Positions 24,051 through 36,094 of a stretch of 64,000 bases of DNA are shown piece by piece. Position numbers and translations under genes: made by a program. This DNA comes from Cercozoa sp. M6MM (taxonomy: Eukaryota > Endomyxa: Ascetosporea). Location: assembly GCA_040357565.1 (NCBI GenBank), contig JBDODJ010000012.1. The stretch is one strand, 5' to 3'. The notes beneath the pieces are model-generated. The model was not told where the DNA came from and made no database searches. It saw only the letters and a program-made list of their open reading frames with translations. Each line of letters begins with the position of its first letter. Position 1 is the stretch's first letter.

Positions 24051-24980
24051 ATGACACGTCACTTCACCGTGCGTCAGCCGTCCTTGGTCAACCGACGGCT
24101 GTGCACCAAAGCCCTCGCATCTTCGCCAACACAAACGCAACAGACCACTGCTTCGCGTTCGGTCCTTGCGAAATACTACAACGGGTACGTTGCACCTATT
24201 TACTCTCACTAGTACGTGTAGTATATTTAAGTACTGAGTTTCAATAAGAGTTGGACTGATCATTTGGACAGAGTAAACAGACGTAAAGCAGTCGCATTCA
24301 CGCGAAAGAAGACCTCGTGTCCTTTCGTTGTGCACAAACTGTCCTTTCGTTGTGCACAAACTGCACACCAAGGATTGGTGCCCGTACCGTCGCTGGCGCA
24401 GACCGCGATGCGTGTCGCTGCCACTGACAATGTAGTCTCAGACATTGACTGCCTTTGTTTCGATACTTCTGCATGCTGTGTACAGGTTGTATCACGCGGC
24501 AGGCCGATTGCCACTGCACAAGCTGCTGGCAGACTTCTCGACCGCCGATGACACCCCCACGCTGGTGCTCCTGTCCACTAATTTGCAAGTATGAACACTT
24601 ATGAATCTCATCATTTCTGTAGATAAGCTCGCAGAGTGGCAGCGAGCCGCTCCTACTCGCAGTGAAGCGACGCCGGCCATACATGAAGAAAAAATACGTG
24701 CCAAAGCCGCCGCCCATTCCGCCCGATCTTCAAGACATCTTTAGGAACTGATCATCGGTCTGTACTGAGATGGTTCTTAACGTTTTAAACCCGCTCGTAA
24801 CCTCGGAAAGCCACGTACTCGAGAACCAAAAAGATAACACGCTCATCGTGCTGTACTGGGTTACCTAAATTCGAAATTAGAAAGCCCACGCGACGCAAGT
24901 GGGTATAAGCACACACTCAAACCTAGCATTAGGTCAAAGCAGCGGGGTACAGTTTTGGGACTTCGCCAGAACAAGTCAAT
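23618..24980 (+). repeat. copy A of a 1.3 kb inverted duplication
   Basis: Aligns by eye with the reverse complement of 58672-59985 at high identity over its whole length, with scattered substitutions and several indels. Copy A has an extra segment of about 45 bases near 23915-23965 and a 22-base tandem duplication at 24318-24361. The duplication covers a whole gene and its flanks and shows no terminal repeats typical of a transposon. Confidence 0.9.
24051..24751 (+). CDS. putative mit-targeted basic protein, copy A, possibly frameshifted
   Basis: Starts MTRHFTVRQPSLVNRRLCTK, rich in Arg, Ser and Thr and free of acids, as in mitochondrial presequences. A GTACG intron joins AKYYNG to VNRRKAVAFTRKKTSC in phase. 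A later exon reads LYHAAGRLPLHKLLADFSTA and the last reads LAVKRRRPYMKKKYVPKPPP, ending IPPDLQDIFRN (stop 24749-24751). A 22-base tandem duplication at about 24318-24361 shifts the frame between these parts. Either the gene is broken, or a 43-base GTGCAC...CCAAG intron covering the duplication is spliced out, which would keep the frame. The basic, proline-ended C-terminus would suit a mitoribosomal or RNA-binding protein, but I do not recognise the family. Confidence 0.5.
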
Positions 24981-25175
24981 TTTTTGCATTCAAGTGGAAG
25001 CTGCTTGGGTTGCTGGGAGAGCACTGTACTGTACAGTACACTACAGCAGTGCCTGAATCGTGCAAACATATACTTGTAGCGCTTAGAGGTATTTATTGAG
25101 GAATGTAGCAGTGCGTGCAACATTGTCTGTGGTGTGTTTCGTGTGTCTGCTGAAGGTGTGTGTCTGTGCAGTTAA
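24752..25175. other. spacer, right end of copy A plus AMPK beta upstream region
   Basis: Homology with copy B continues to about 24980. The rest is the presumed promoter and 5' UTR of the AMPK beta gene. A palindromic run CTGTACTGTACAG is at about 25025. Confidence 0.5.
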
Positions 25176-26386
25176 ATGGGCCAGGTGCAGTCGGGCAGCA
25201 GCAAAGGCGGCCGCACGCAGCAGCAGCGACGGCAAAAGCCGCGCGAGCAGCGACAGCGCGAGAAAGAGCAGCAGCAGCAGAAACAGGAGCAGCCAGAGCA
25301 GCAACAAGAGCAGCAACAACAAGAGCAGCAGCCACAAGAGCGACGCAGTTCGGCGAAGCGCGTGCGCGATGACGACACCGAGCGTGATGACGATGACAGC
25401 GACGACGTCATCGAGGAGCCCGGCATCGAGGACGTCGATGACGACGACGAGGACGACATTCTCATTGAGGACGATGTCAGTGAGGTACCTCTCTTTCCCC
25501 TTTACCCCCTGCCTTCCATCCCTTTGTGTCTATGCGAAGGAGCTGTCGCGCACGCAGCGCCGTCGGCGCGTGATTGCGCCGGACTCGCGCGGTCGCCGGC
25601 GTCGACCGAGGTACCCGTGCTAGCACCGTGTAATATATTCAAGAATACCCCCCCCCCCCGTAGACCGCATGTCGATGCTGAGCTGATCGACATGGAAGAC
25701 GAAGACAAACAGACCGACGATGTGGTACATTCTTGGTGCTTGTGTCATGGTGTGTGTGTGTGTGTACCGAGAGGAAGTTCATATGAAGTCGAGAAAGTCG
25801 AGGAAACGCAAACCGCACACTGTTGTGGTAGCTATAAATACGGGAGGAGGTAAAGTGAGCGGAGCTACGATGCCGTTGTGTGACAGAGGAAAGTGCTCGT
25901 ATGGAAACACGGCGGTAACGACGTCTATGTCGCCGGCACTTGGTGTGTTGAGATCTCTTAACTTACCTCTCCGTGTTATATAGCCATGGCATGACGATGC
26001 GTTGACAGGGACGACATGGAAGCACGTGTCAAGCTAAACCGACGCGCCAATGGCACCTTCAGGTAGTCCTATTTCTCCTTCCTCATCTCTGCACTCATAC
26101 TCTGTATGTGCACAACAGTGCAACCCTCGCATTGCCTGCTCCGGCCACTTTCGACTACCGTTACGTCGTTGATGGACAGGAACGGCATGCCGTTGACCAG
26201 GTGCAGAACCTTACTGCCTACCCTGTTCCTTACTTTACCCATCCCCTGGCTCCCCTCTGTACAGGCCGTGGTAGACATCGATGGCGTGCTGTTCAACCGC
26301 GTGACTACTGCCGTCGGCGAGAATGACGCCGTCATCCAGCAGGAGGACGAGTACGGCTGCGAGATTCCCAACGAAGGTACCTGTGT

Positions 26387-26436
<50 letters not shown>

Positions 26437-26446
26437 NNNNNNNNNN

Positions 26447-26528
<82 letters not shown>

Positions 26529-27715
26529 GTGTGTGTGTGTGGGGCACGTGTCGTCTGCGCAGAACACTACCGAAAGGACCCGCCAACGATGCCGCCGCAG
26601 TTGAAGAGCAACGTGCTGGCACCCAGCCAGGTACTGCTTTGTCTTTAGCATGTGTATCAGTATCTCTAGAACCCATCTTTCTATGTGTTGTCTGTGTCTG
26701 CAGACACAAGCACACACGCGCGACCCGCAGAGTCTGCCACCGCCATCGCATGTCACTTTGCAGCACCTGTATAAGCCACTCGCACACCTTGCCCTTTTCG
26801 TACTGTACCACTCTCCCACTCCCTGTGTAGTTACACGGCCCGCCGACGACGCAAGCAAGTGCGCAGTCTCAAATTAGACCACGCCACCAGCAGCGTGGGC
26901 TCGACCACTAACGCCTCTGGCTCGACGGTTCCCACGCTGCAACAAATCGTACCCTTGCCTGTTCGGCCTACTCTTGTCTGTTTCCTCTATCGAGAGACAC
27001 TTTGGTAGGTGCACAAGCACAAGTCAACAGCGACATCGAGCGAGTGCTTTCGAAGTGCTGTCACCCACCGATATCGTTCTAAGTTTGTCACTACCGTACC
27101 CCTTTTTCTGCCCTTCGCTTGCTTTACCTTCGCTTACACCCCCTCCGAAGGTGTTCTACCGGCCGCCAGTGCGTGACGCGGAAAATGCGCGCGTGGCCGA
27201 GCCCATCCAGCGTCCCAAACGTCATGTACTTGCGTTGCCTATCCCTGGCATCCTGTTATTTTAACCTGTGCATAGGCACCGACCTCCGTAGTCATGCGAC
27301 CCAGACACTCTTCCTCAAGAGGTAATTTTCCACCCCTAACATCTCCATCGACCTGTTCGTGCTCTCTCAGTGCTCGCGTGTTTAGGAACACGATCGCGTA
27401 CGCCGACCTTTGTGGAGCCGCGCTCACGCACTGTTAGCGAACACCGACGCCGGTATATTTTCTTGTATGACAACTAACATGTCGTTTGATTGAAACTTAA
27501 CTTTTGTGGCCTTTTGGGGTGTGGGCAGGAGCGAGCAGCACGACCGCGAGTCACTCAGCCCGCTGCCGGAACAGCCGCTGCGACCACAGCAGCCCGAAGC
27601 AGCTGTACCTGAGGAAGTCAACCCAGTCGACAGCGACCTTCAGGACGATGACGACGATATTGTGGTGGAGGCACCGTCGCGAAACATGTCGCAACTCCTG
27701 CTAGATGACATCTGA
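25176..27715 (+). CDS. PRKAB: AMPK (SNF1) beta subunit
   Basis: Begins MGQVQSGSSKGG, with Gly2 as a likely N-myristoylation site as in animal AMPK beta. A Gln/Glu-rich then Asp-rich low-complexity region follows. The glycogen-binding CBM48 module is spread over exons: VWKHGGNDVYVAGTW, DDMEARVKLNRRANGTFS and PATFDYRYVVDGQERHAVDQ. The C-terminal ASC domain that holds alpha and gamma subunits is clear: HYRKDPPTMPPQLKSNVL, SLPPPSHVTLQHLYTARRRR, and AVTHRYRSKFVTTVFYRP, matching the family THRYKKKYVTT strand. Beyond the usual end there are about 110 extra residues finishing with an acidic stretch and MSQLLLDDI (stop 27713-27715). The complex is the cellular energy-sensing kinase. About twelve exons, with GTAC-type donors, are inferred. 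Confidence 0.88.
26390..26523. repeat. (CT)n microsatellite with N gap
   Basis: CT array in an AMPK beta intron, interrupted by ten Ns at 26437-26446. Confidence 0.95.
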
Positions 27716-28254
27716 TCGAGTCATCCATGAGTCCCGTTCACTCGAGCCCAGTTGTGAATCTAACCTCTAATTTTCTTTTCGTTTTCGCCTACAATTGTAC
27801 TTGCCCCTATAGTCGCACTACAATATCTTGGTCACGAATCACGATAGCGCTACTGTTCAAGTAGCTGCTATATTGTTTGCTTTACTGAAGGGCAACAAAA
27901 ACTCCGCTCGGACTGTTCTGTAGCCAGTAAAAGTAGGGCCCATCTGCCGTGAAGTCAACGTCCACTTGTGTGTGTGAGGGGTTTCAGTAGCTGTAAACTG
28001 CTAGCAGAAAGCACTTCTAACGACAAGACTGTTCGAAACCGCACCAATTTTTTTTGATAACATCACAAGAAACGGTCAGTTTGGTCTGACCCAAACCTGA
28101 AGCGTCTGACCAGGCTTTGCGATCCCTGCAAGAAACTAGCCGTTCTCGCTGCTTCCGAACGGCGATCCAGCGGCTCGTCATCGTTCGTAGGGTTTGAGTT
28201 CAGTTTTGCAGATCTTCATTCAGTTTTTTTTTGCTTGTTTTCGACAGCGTGCGG
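27716..28254. other. spacer between AMPK beta and RING genes
   Basis: About 540 bases holding the 3' UTR of the first gene and promoter of the second (same strand). A pyrimidine-rich stretch TTCAGTTTTTTTTTGCTTG precedes the next start. No gene seen. Confidence 0.5.
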
Positions 28255-29891
28255 ATGCTTCCGTTTTTTGCTGGATTGTTCGGAGAGGAAGAGTCCTCTT
28301 CTTCGCAAACTCCTCCAGAAGAGGAACAAGATAATCTCGAACGTGCTGTTGTGCTGAAAGCAGGTAGCCTGAACACCCAAACTCACTTGCATCTGATATG
28401 GTGTTTTGGTGTATTCTAAATGAGTCATGCTGGTCCATAGCTGTTGATCGCTGCTCGGGGCTGCTTGAATGTGCAATTTGTCAAGACGAAATTAAATCAT
28501 CGCTTTGTGTGGTACGGCTGTTTTCCCGTGAGTTGTTGACTCGTTAAAAAATAATGCTCGCATGGTGTGTATCTGCAGCTTGGAGGTTGCACGCACTTCT
28601 TCCATACAGACTGTATCCAAGTGAGTTTCCCTTACGCAATATGCATTTACTGGCTTGTACTGTTGCACAGACTTGGGCGGACCGCGAAAACACATGCCCT
28701 GTCTGTCGTTCGCGCTTTGGCACACTCGAAACCGTCAGCAATCTGCCACACTTTCTGTCAACCGGACAGACAGTTGAACTGGAGCCTGTGAGTGCCACGG
28801 AAGTTGGCAATGCGCCCACGAACTCCGAAGAAGAGGGCTCAAGCATAGCGGCTCGCGTTCGTTCGCGCCGCAAGCGCCGACGTGAGAGACCTGCGGAGAG
28901 TGACGACGACAAGGAACCTCCGCGAGCGCGCCGTCGTATTTCTCATATTGAGACTCGGGACCAACGAGGGTGCGTATTCTTTTGGTGTGGCTTGGGTGTT
29001 GTTTGCTATGCTGTGTGCGCAGTCCCGGTCTGCCGATATCTCCGTTGCTATTAATGTTGCTGGGAGCCATTGGAGGAGGCTTTGGGGCTGAAAATGACGA
29101 GGACGAACTCGGCGAAATGTTCCATATGTATGCTCTTCCTTTGTTCCTGATTCAACAAACTTCGAGGCTTACTGTCTTGTTTGTTGGTGTGTTTGTGCAG
29201 GATGCGCCTTTTCAACTTTTTGCAGACAGCAGAGCGCCCACCACCGCCTGCGCGAGGCCGACCAGAGACGCCGCCTCGTGTGTCAACACAGGAGCCTCGT
29301 GCAGCTCATTCGCAACCATTGCGTTCTCCAGTGCGTGTGGCACTGAGGCCACCTGTGGCGGCACCGCCTGCCGTTCTTCCCTCGGATACGCAACCCTTAC
29401 ATCCGCAAGTGCCCCCGCCGGCCATGATGCGCCTCAACGTGCAGAGGTACTGTCTACTGTCTCCTCAGTCCTTCAGTTTGATGCGTGTGCATATCACGGC
29501 ATTTGTTTTCCGCAGGCACAGTGTCCCGCAAGAAGTGCATCGTGCGTTGTTGCACGCACCTTCTGCCGCTATGCGTCACCAAGTGCAACTCCGTACTTTT
29601 TGCAAGAATTTGTATCAAACGTAGCTGCGTATGCACTTTTTATGTTTGTGCGAAGCGGATGGCCGTACGTTGACGTATCACATGCGAGTCCACCCTCCGC
29701 AGGTGCGCCGAAACTCGCGCGACGGTGAGGTGCAGATGGTACGGCAATTCTCGTTCAGCACCGTGCCTGGCGGAATGCCGCCGTACATTCCTGGTGTGAC
29801 GCCGCCGCAAAACTCCGACCAGCAACCACCGCAACCGCAGCAACCACAGCAACCACCAAATCGGCCGAATCAACGCGGTCGTCGCCGGTGA
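28255..29891 (+). CDS. RING-H2-type E3 ubiquitin ligase
   Basis: Starts MLPFFAGLFGEEESSSS. After a GTAGCC intron the RING begins: LLECAICQDEIKSSLCV, then LGGCTHFFHTDCIQ, then TWADRENTCPVCRSRFG, giving the ordered Cys and His ligands (CxxC ... C-H-H-C ... CxxC) that bind two zinc ions and recruit an E2 enzyme. After it comes a basic, Arg-rich stretch (VRSRRKRRRERPAESDDDKE), a hydrophobic glycine-rich segment (LLLMLLGAIGGGFG) that may be a membrane anchor, a Pro-rich linker, and a Gln/Pro-rich end with RPNQRGRRR (stop 29889-29891). About eight exons. The joins near 29600-29700 are uncertain. The partner substrate cannot be told from the sequence. Confidence 0.75.
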
Positions 29892-30395
29892 TGTGAAGTG
29901 GATCTGCGCTGTATCGATCGGTCGATTGATCGCTCGTCGTGTTGCGTTGCCGCGTGCGTGCACAGCAAAGCGCAACTTGAATTGCGCGGCGTTGCGTTGC
30001 GTTGCTTGCGACAAGCGTTCGGTTGGTCGGGTTCAGTTTCGTTGTTTCCTCATTTATCGTCGCGTATCTGCTCCGCTATAACGTAACATCTGATGTACAT
30101 GCATGCGTACCGTACCATACCGTACGACAAGCGAAAGACAGACGTGCGGGGGGGGGGGGTACAAGAAATCCCCCTGACGAGCACAACAGCCAACGTCGGA
30201 GTAGTGATCCCGAACCTAGCCGATATAGGACCGAGCGAATAGAATACGAGGAAGATGATGAACCAGCTACGATTGGAATCAAGCAGACTGGCAAATAAAA
30301 CGCGGACCCACTGCAAGACGCACAGAAAGAGAAGCAAAGATAATCAGAGCCTTCAGGTGGGCGAAAGCGAAGGCGTCGATAGATAGAAGGACGAA

Positions 30396-30617
30396 AGAAT
30401 CAGAATACTGCACCAAAACGTCAACACTTTCAACCATGAACAACACGAAACTCATGCGCAGCATAGCATTATCTCGATGCTGAGCGGACAGAGGCTCGAC
30501 ATCATTTGTCTCAGCGAAACAAGAGCGAACAACACTTTGGTGGCATTTATAAACCACATAGTATCAAAAGAAGACAAACAAAAACCACGCTCATCTACAC
30601 CAAACACACGACAGTAG
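30396..30617 (+). mobile_element. non-LTR (LINE) retrotransposon remnant, start of endonuclease domain
   Basis: Translates as IRILHQNVNTFNHEQHE followed by SIISMLSGQRLDIICLSETR, which fits the opening of apurinic-like LINE endonucleases (L-x-x-N-x-N, then D-I-I-x-L-x-E-T). The frame then meets TAG. Neither the rest of the endonuclease nor a reverse transcriptase is present, so this is a short dead fragment. A charged stretch upstream (30200-30296) could be the end of the same element's preceding region. Confidence 0.6.
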
Positions 30618-31443
30618 TCTATGTTGTCGTCAAGAAATGGAAGCCTGAAACTTCCTCAAACATTCACATAAGAACAGGACAGTAAGAATCAAGAGGAACA
30701 CATACAGCACCATGAAACTAATAAGGAACAAGTGGCTCCAACTGATCCGAGAGTTATCAAACAGGCCAGGAATCCGCCAAAAACCGCATCTCATGCAACG
30801 GACCGGGTCAATATTCCCAGTGGCAGTTTCGAGTCAATCACGGTCCTGCAGGAAGCTGAGTCAATGACAAATATTCCGTTCAGGGTTTCCGCGCGGTCCT
30901 TTGACCAGTGCAGACAACGAACGTGACTAGCAATGTCTGCTTGGCCAAAGCAGACGCATCGAGCACTTGTGGTTACCTGGTGTGCCAATGACATGAAAGG
31001 CGTGTTTCTGTTTGCCTTGCTGAGCGTGCGGGCTGACACATGCATCCCGGAGTCATTGAAAAGAGAATCACTGTTTCCTGTGAACAAAAACATCGAGATA
31101 CGAGTTGGAGGCACTGGCAGCACTGTGGCAGAGGACTCAAACGTCGAAGTTATGACAACCTTGCTCTCGGAAGCTATGGGTGCTTGCTTTTACCTCCTCT
31201 CCCAGTCTGCTACTCAAAACTGTCATTTTGGAAGTAGTTGAAAGCATGTAGGATTCCGGGTCGTTAAAGTGCCATGGGACAACGGTGAGTGCTATAAATT
31301 TTAAAGTATTCAAAATTGAATGCACCCTGCTGGGTCCCAAAAAATTATCCCGTCTGAGCAGATTACTCTTATCCGAACGGAACATTTCTTCAAGTTGTTA
31401 CTGGGTATTGGAACATGTTAAACTAAACTGCCGATTAACGCCT

Positions 31444-31447
<4 letters not shown>

Positions 31448-31488
<41 letters not shown>

Positions 31489-31588
31489 NNNNNNNNNNNN
31501 NNNNNNNNNNNNNNNNNNNNNNNNNNNNNNNNNNNNNNNNNNNNNNNNNNNNNNNNNNNNNNNNNNNNNNNNNNNNNNNNNNNNNNNN
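31448..31588. repeat. (GT)n microsatellite ending in a 100-base gap
   Basis: GT units from about 31448 run into Ns at 31489-31588. TGTGCACA follows the gap. Confidence 0.9.
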
Positions 31589-31671
31589 TGTGCACAATGA
31601 GTCCAATAGTGTTAGTTGGGAGTGCCCAAAATAACAAGAGGCTTTGTGTGTATATGCTGTGTGTGTATATG

Positions 31672-31753
<82 letters not shown>
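31672..31753. repeat. (GT)n microsatellite
   Basis: About 40 GT units, just upstream of the membrane-protein gene. Confidence 0.95.
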
Positions 31754-31756
<3 letters not shown>

Positions 31757-31878
31757 TGTTCTTTGTTGCAGGTGCTGGTCACGGTTGCTGGGGCACAACG
31801 TGTACCTTTCACTTTGCCCTGAATAAACATACCCGAAGGCATACGAGCATATACACTGTCTAGGGTGTGCCCAATGTG

Positions 31879-34800
31879 ATGATGAACAATACACTGTTCT
31901 CTCCGGGTGCGTCGCACGCCCTGCTGTGGCTGACACTGGTACTTGTATCTCTACTGAGCGGTGCTTACCTTGCTTGATTGTCTGTGTGTAGGATGAGGGA
32001 GTCGCCCTGGGCAGCATGGCTCTCGTGCCACAGAACAAGTGGATGGTAGACGGCGGCAACCGACCGAGCAAGATACCGATACAGGTCAACAACATGGACT
32101 GTCTACGCGGAGTGACGGTATAGCTTTTGCTCTCTTTAACACACGAAAAGTGCAAAATACTGCTGTGGATAGGCGACATTGTCGCCGACCCTACTCACGG
32201 ATCGCAGCGCGTTCCGCGAGTTTCTGCCGAACTTGACGCTTGTGCACAGGTCGGTCTCTGTTTCTTCAATGCATCTTTGTGCATTGTCTCCTTCGTATCG
32301 TATGCCATACGTAGTGCGTGCAACGTCCAAAGTCACTCAGGTCGCATCGAGTTCCGACGACTCTCTTTCTCATGTCGGGTAACTTTACCACGGTGTCCCA
32401 CCTTGGTGTCATCTGGAAAGTGACACTTGCCATGCAGAGAGGCAGCTTTCCCAAACAAGCGTCGTTACTGCCAGAATGTCTGCCACGACGTCATCGGTGC
32501 TACAAATCTACGCACTCTGCACTGTTCCCTCGCGAGACTGTGTTGTGTCCCTTGAGTGCAGGTGTCGTTGTGGCTACACGCAGCCGATGGACGCCAACGG
32601 ACTTGTGCTCGCACAGGTACAGTTTTTGAGGGACTAAAAGTGATGCTTTTCAGGCGAGTGCTCGTGCTTTGCAGGACTGCTTCCGACGCGTGCAATCTCC
32701 CAGCGCCACCGCGTTCGTCTCCTTCGTCGATGCACAGGTTTCTGTCTCCTCAGTTGTAAATTTAAAATGTGGTATTTAGTATGTCTGTGTGTATGTAGTA
32801 CCAGGCCTTTCTTCGGGACGGGCGTTTCAACGACTCACGCTGCGAGAACGCACTCATGCGAGAACTGGGCTGTGCGCGACTGCTACTACCGGTACTCTAT
32901 CAACATCATCCTGTTGGCTCTCAGTTTTGCACAATACACGCAGATTAATATAAACAGAGCAACGACACTGAGCGAGTGCTGGAACGACACGTGGCTGCAC
33001 TAAGTGCACTCCAGCTGACCTCGCTGTCTCAGGTAGTTCTCTCCTTTTCTTGTCTTAGTACCCTGGCTTTTTAATTCTGTCTGCGTAGGTGGCACAAGCA
33101 CAACTCGCCTTGTCCAGAACAGAGTTGTCGGTGCGCGCATTCGCTCCATCAACACTGCTGCTGCCGACTTTGACGCCCATGTTCTTCGCGAATGTACTCG
33201 GCGTACTCGTGCCCTTGTTGGATCGGTACAATCCCATTATCACAATGGCATTATCGCACATCATGTTGCCGCCTTAATATAGTCTCGACGATGTTGAAAC
33301 CAAGTGGCGTCGAACACTTCTGATCGGCGGTGTCGACGAACGGTACCCCACGCATGCATGTACTCTGAGGGGGACGTGTGCTGTATTCATTCTATCTGAC
33401 ACTCCAGGGGCACAAATGCGGTGTTACGTAACCTGGGAGACACCTTGCTGGTGCTACTGGATGCGATCGATATGGAACTCGCCTCGGTGACTCTCGTCCT
33501 GGAGGAAACCGTCGCTGCCTTTCTCGCTGAACGCTTGCGGGTCTGCTTTTCACTCGAGCAATGTTCCGGTAGACATGTACTCTGATATACTGTCTCTTTA
33601 AGCAGACATCGAACGACACCGAAAACGACTTAATGCGAACGCAACTCCTGCTGCTGAACCATGCACAGTTCTTGGTACAGTACTCCACTACTCTACCAGC
33701 AAGCTATATCACAGTATTTTGCTTTCTTACTTGTATGTCAGATGAACTGGACGCCGCAGAAACTGCGCGATATCGCAGAAATCGCGCGACAGGAGAGACG
33801 CAACGACGTGAGTTATATAGCCTACTTTACTTTTCTATCGGGAAACAAGACAATTTATCTCAACGATTGTAGACTGAAACGGTGAAGAACGAAACGAGCG
33901 TGACGACCATGATTGAAGGCATCGATGTCGGTATACGGCACCCTTCCCTAGCTTTTGCTCCCCACGAGTGAGTTGTTGTGTTAATGCACAGTGCCGGACG
34001 GCGAGACCACGCTGCCGTTGCAGGATCTCGACTTGGGCAGCGTCAACTCGTTCGATGATACTGCACGGTACTCCTATTCTCCTGACGGTATGGACTTGTT
34101 GAATATTCAACACACGCAGAGACGCAGTGTCCGTGCTGTCGGGAGCTTCAGTTGCGCCGGTGTTTTTCTCGCGCTTGGTCAACTTCTGGTTGTGTCAGGT
34201 ACCTATTCTTTGTCGTAGTAGCACCTTCTTTTTGTTCTGACGCGTGCACAGTCACTTCGGTTCGTGGACTTGATGGCGCGCGTTTCGTTTGCATGCGTGC
34301 AATCCACCTCCTTTGCTGTGGGTATCTCTGGCTTTTAAACTCGTACCGATACCCACACTGTCCACACTGTCCCCTTAGGTGACACGCACAACGTGACCAA
34401 GGCACTGCAGCAGTTGCAAACACTGCAAACAACGCTTTCACAGTGGCAACAGTTGGGTACAATGCCTATATTCTGTGTCCAAGGATCATGAGGGAAACTG
34501 TGCAGAACTCGATGTGGCGACATGGACTACGTCGTATCCCTTCGACATCGGTCATCTGCTGGCTAACACGTGACATACCACATACCAACTCTTCATGTGT
34601 AAGTTTACTTGGCAATGTGTATGTTTCTAGAACATCGACGGGACAAGTCAATCGAAGTCAGGTCGGCGTCAATCTCGCTAGTGAAAGAGGTGAGTGTTTT
34701 CAACTTGAAACGTGTCCACTCTGGGTTTCGCGTGACTGTGACTGCTACCCTCCTAGAGTTCAACTTCACACTACGACTGCCGCTGCGAGGACCCATGCTG

Positions 34801-36046
34801 CCGCAAGAGTGTACCCTTTTGCTGCATTATACATAGGTGTCCATCACTACCCGCGTTGTGTTCACAAATAGACCCGTTCCTGGAGTTCACGAAATTTGCG
34901 CGGGTGCGCGAAGTGCGCATTTTCTTCGCGTCCAACGCTTCCTTGATCCAACCGAGTATGTTGATCGTTCAGTTCATTAGCGATGCTGCTGGTTTTTTAG
35001 ATGGGTGTCTGCAGACATCACGGGCGACAACGTCACAATCGGCGCCTTTGTCTCCGCCAATCATGATAATAGTGTCTTGGTACAACGACAGTTCAACGAC
35101 ACGCAACTGGCGACCACTGAGGTGAGCTCTTCTTCTTCTACCTTATTACATCCGTGTCACAAGTCATATTTCATTAGTTTTCAATGCCGCCGTTTAATCG
35201 TTCCATCACGGTATTGCTGCACTTTGCGTCCACTCGCGTTGTGCACTGTTAAATGGGCCGTTTAGGTAAGGGAACGATCAGCGACAGGACACACATGTCC
35301 TGACACTCTAAACGATCCCTTCCTTTCGGTAGTGTTGCTTCTTTGTTGTTGCTGTTGTGGATGGGTAAACACACACGAATATGGGTTCGTATAGAACGCA
35401 ACGACGCCAGTGTTTGCGACACAGTTCGCGTGTCATGGCAGGTGAGTGTGCCTTCAGTGTAAATTGAACTGAACTCTCGCATGCTACCATGCTGATAGAC
35501 GACTGCAAGTGGACCCGTTCCGACACATGTGGCTGTCGCCGTATACTTCCTTCCGCGTGCAGTTCGTAGCAACAACGCCGGAAGTTCTGCTGCAGTCAAT
35601 CACGCACGTTTATGTGCAGTTTCGGTATCCCACCTTGGTCTCTCTCACTTACTGCCACAGTATTTTTGCGCTGCAGGTACGCCGGCGTCGAAGCCACACG
35701 GCGAACAAGATATCAATATTCTCGACTGGTACACTGCATCGTGCGATCTTTACACCTTGACGCAATGCATTGTTGCGTGTAAAATAGGGCAGCACACGTG
35801 TCGGCAACGCGACCGTATTCGACATTGGTTGCGTCAAAGTCGCCAATCCCTTCTTCAACTCGAGTAAATTTACTTTTTTAACTTTGCAATGGCAAGGAGG
35901 TTTTGTGGGACGAGAGACACTCTATTTGTGCCATGCGAACAGCAGGCACTCCGACAACAACGCCAGGTGTCATGTCGCCTGCCTCACGAGAACGAGGTGC
36001 CGACGGTGTGTTTCTGCGACCCTTTGACGAGGTAGACCGACATCAC

Positions 36047-36094
<48 letters not shown>

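Larger units (their letters stand above)
29892..31878. other. intergenic region with transposon remnant, microsatellites and gap
   Basis: Nearly 2 kb without a convincing intact host gene. It contains a LINE-type endonuclease fragment (30396-30617), a poly-G run at 30150, a (GT)n array ending in a 100-base N gap (31489-31588) and a second long (GT)n array at 31672-31753. An open frame at 30933-31241 has no recognisable feature. Confidence 0.6.

Noticed and set aside
25083-25465. Leu-, Ala- or Cys-rich minus-strand frames opposite the AMPK beta start
   Set aside because: Shadows of the CAG/GAG-rich first exon of AMPK beta, which has clear domain support on the plus strand.
30933-31241. Open frame of about 100 codons in the intergenic region
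   Set aside because: No recognisable motif, the opposite strand is also open over most of it, and it lies among repeats; coding status not supported.
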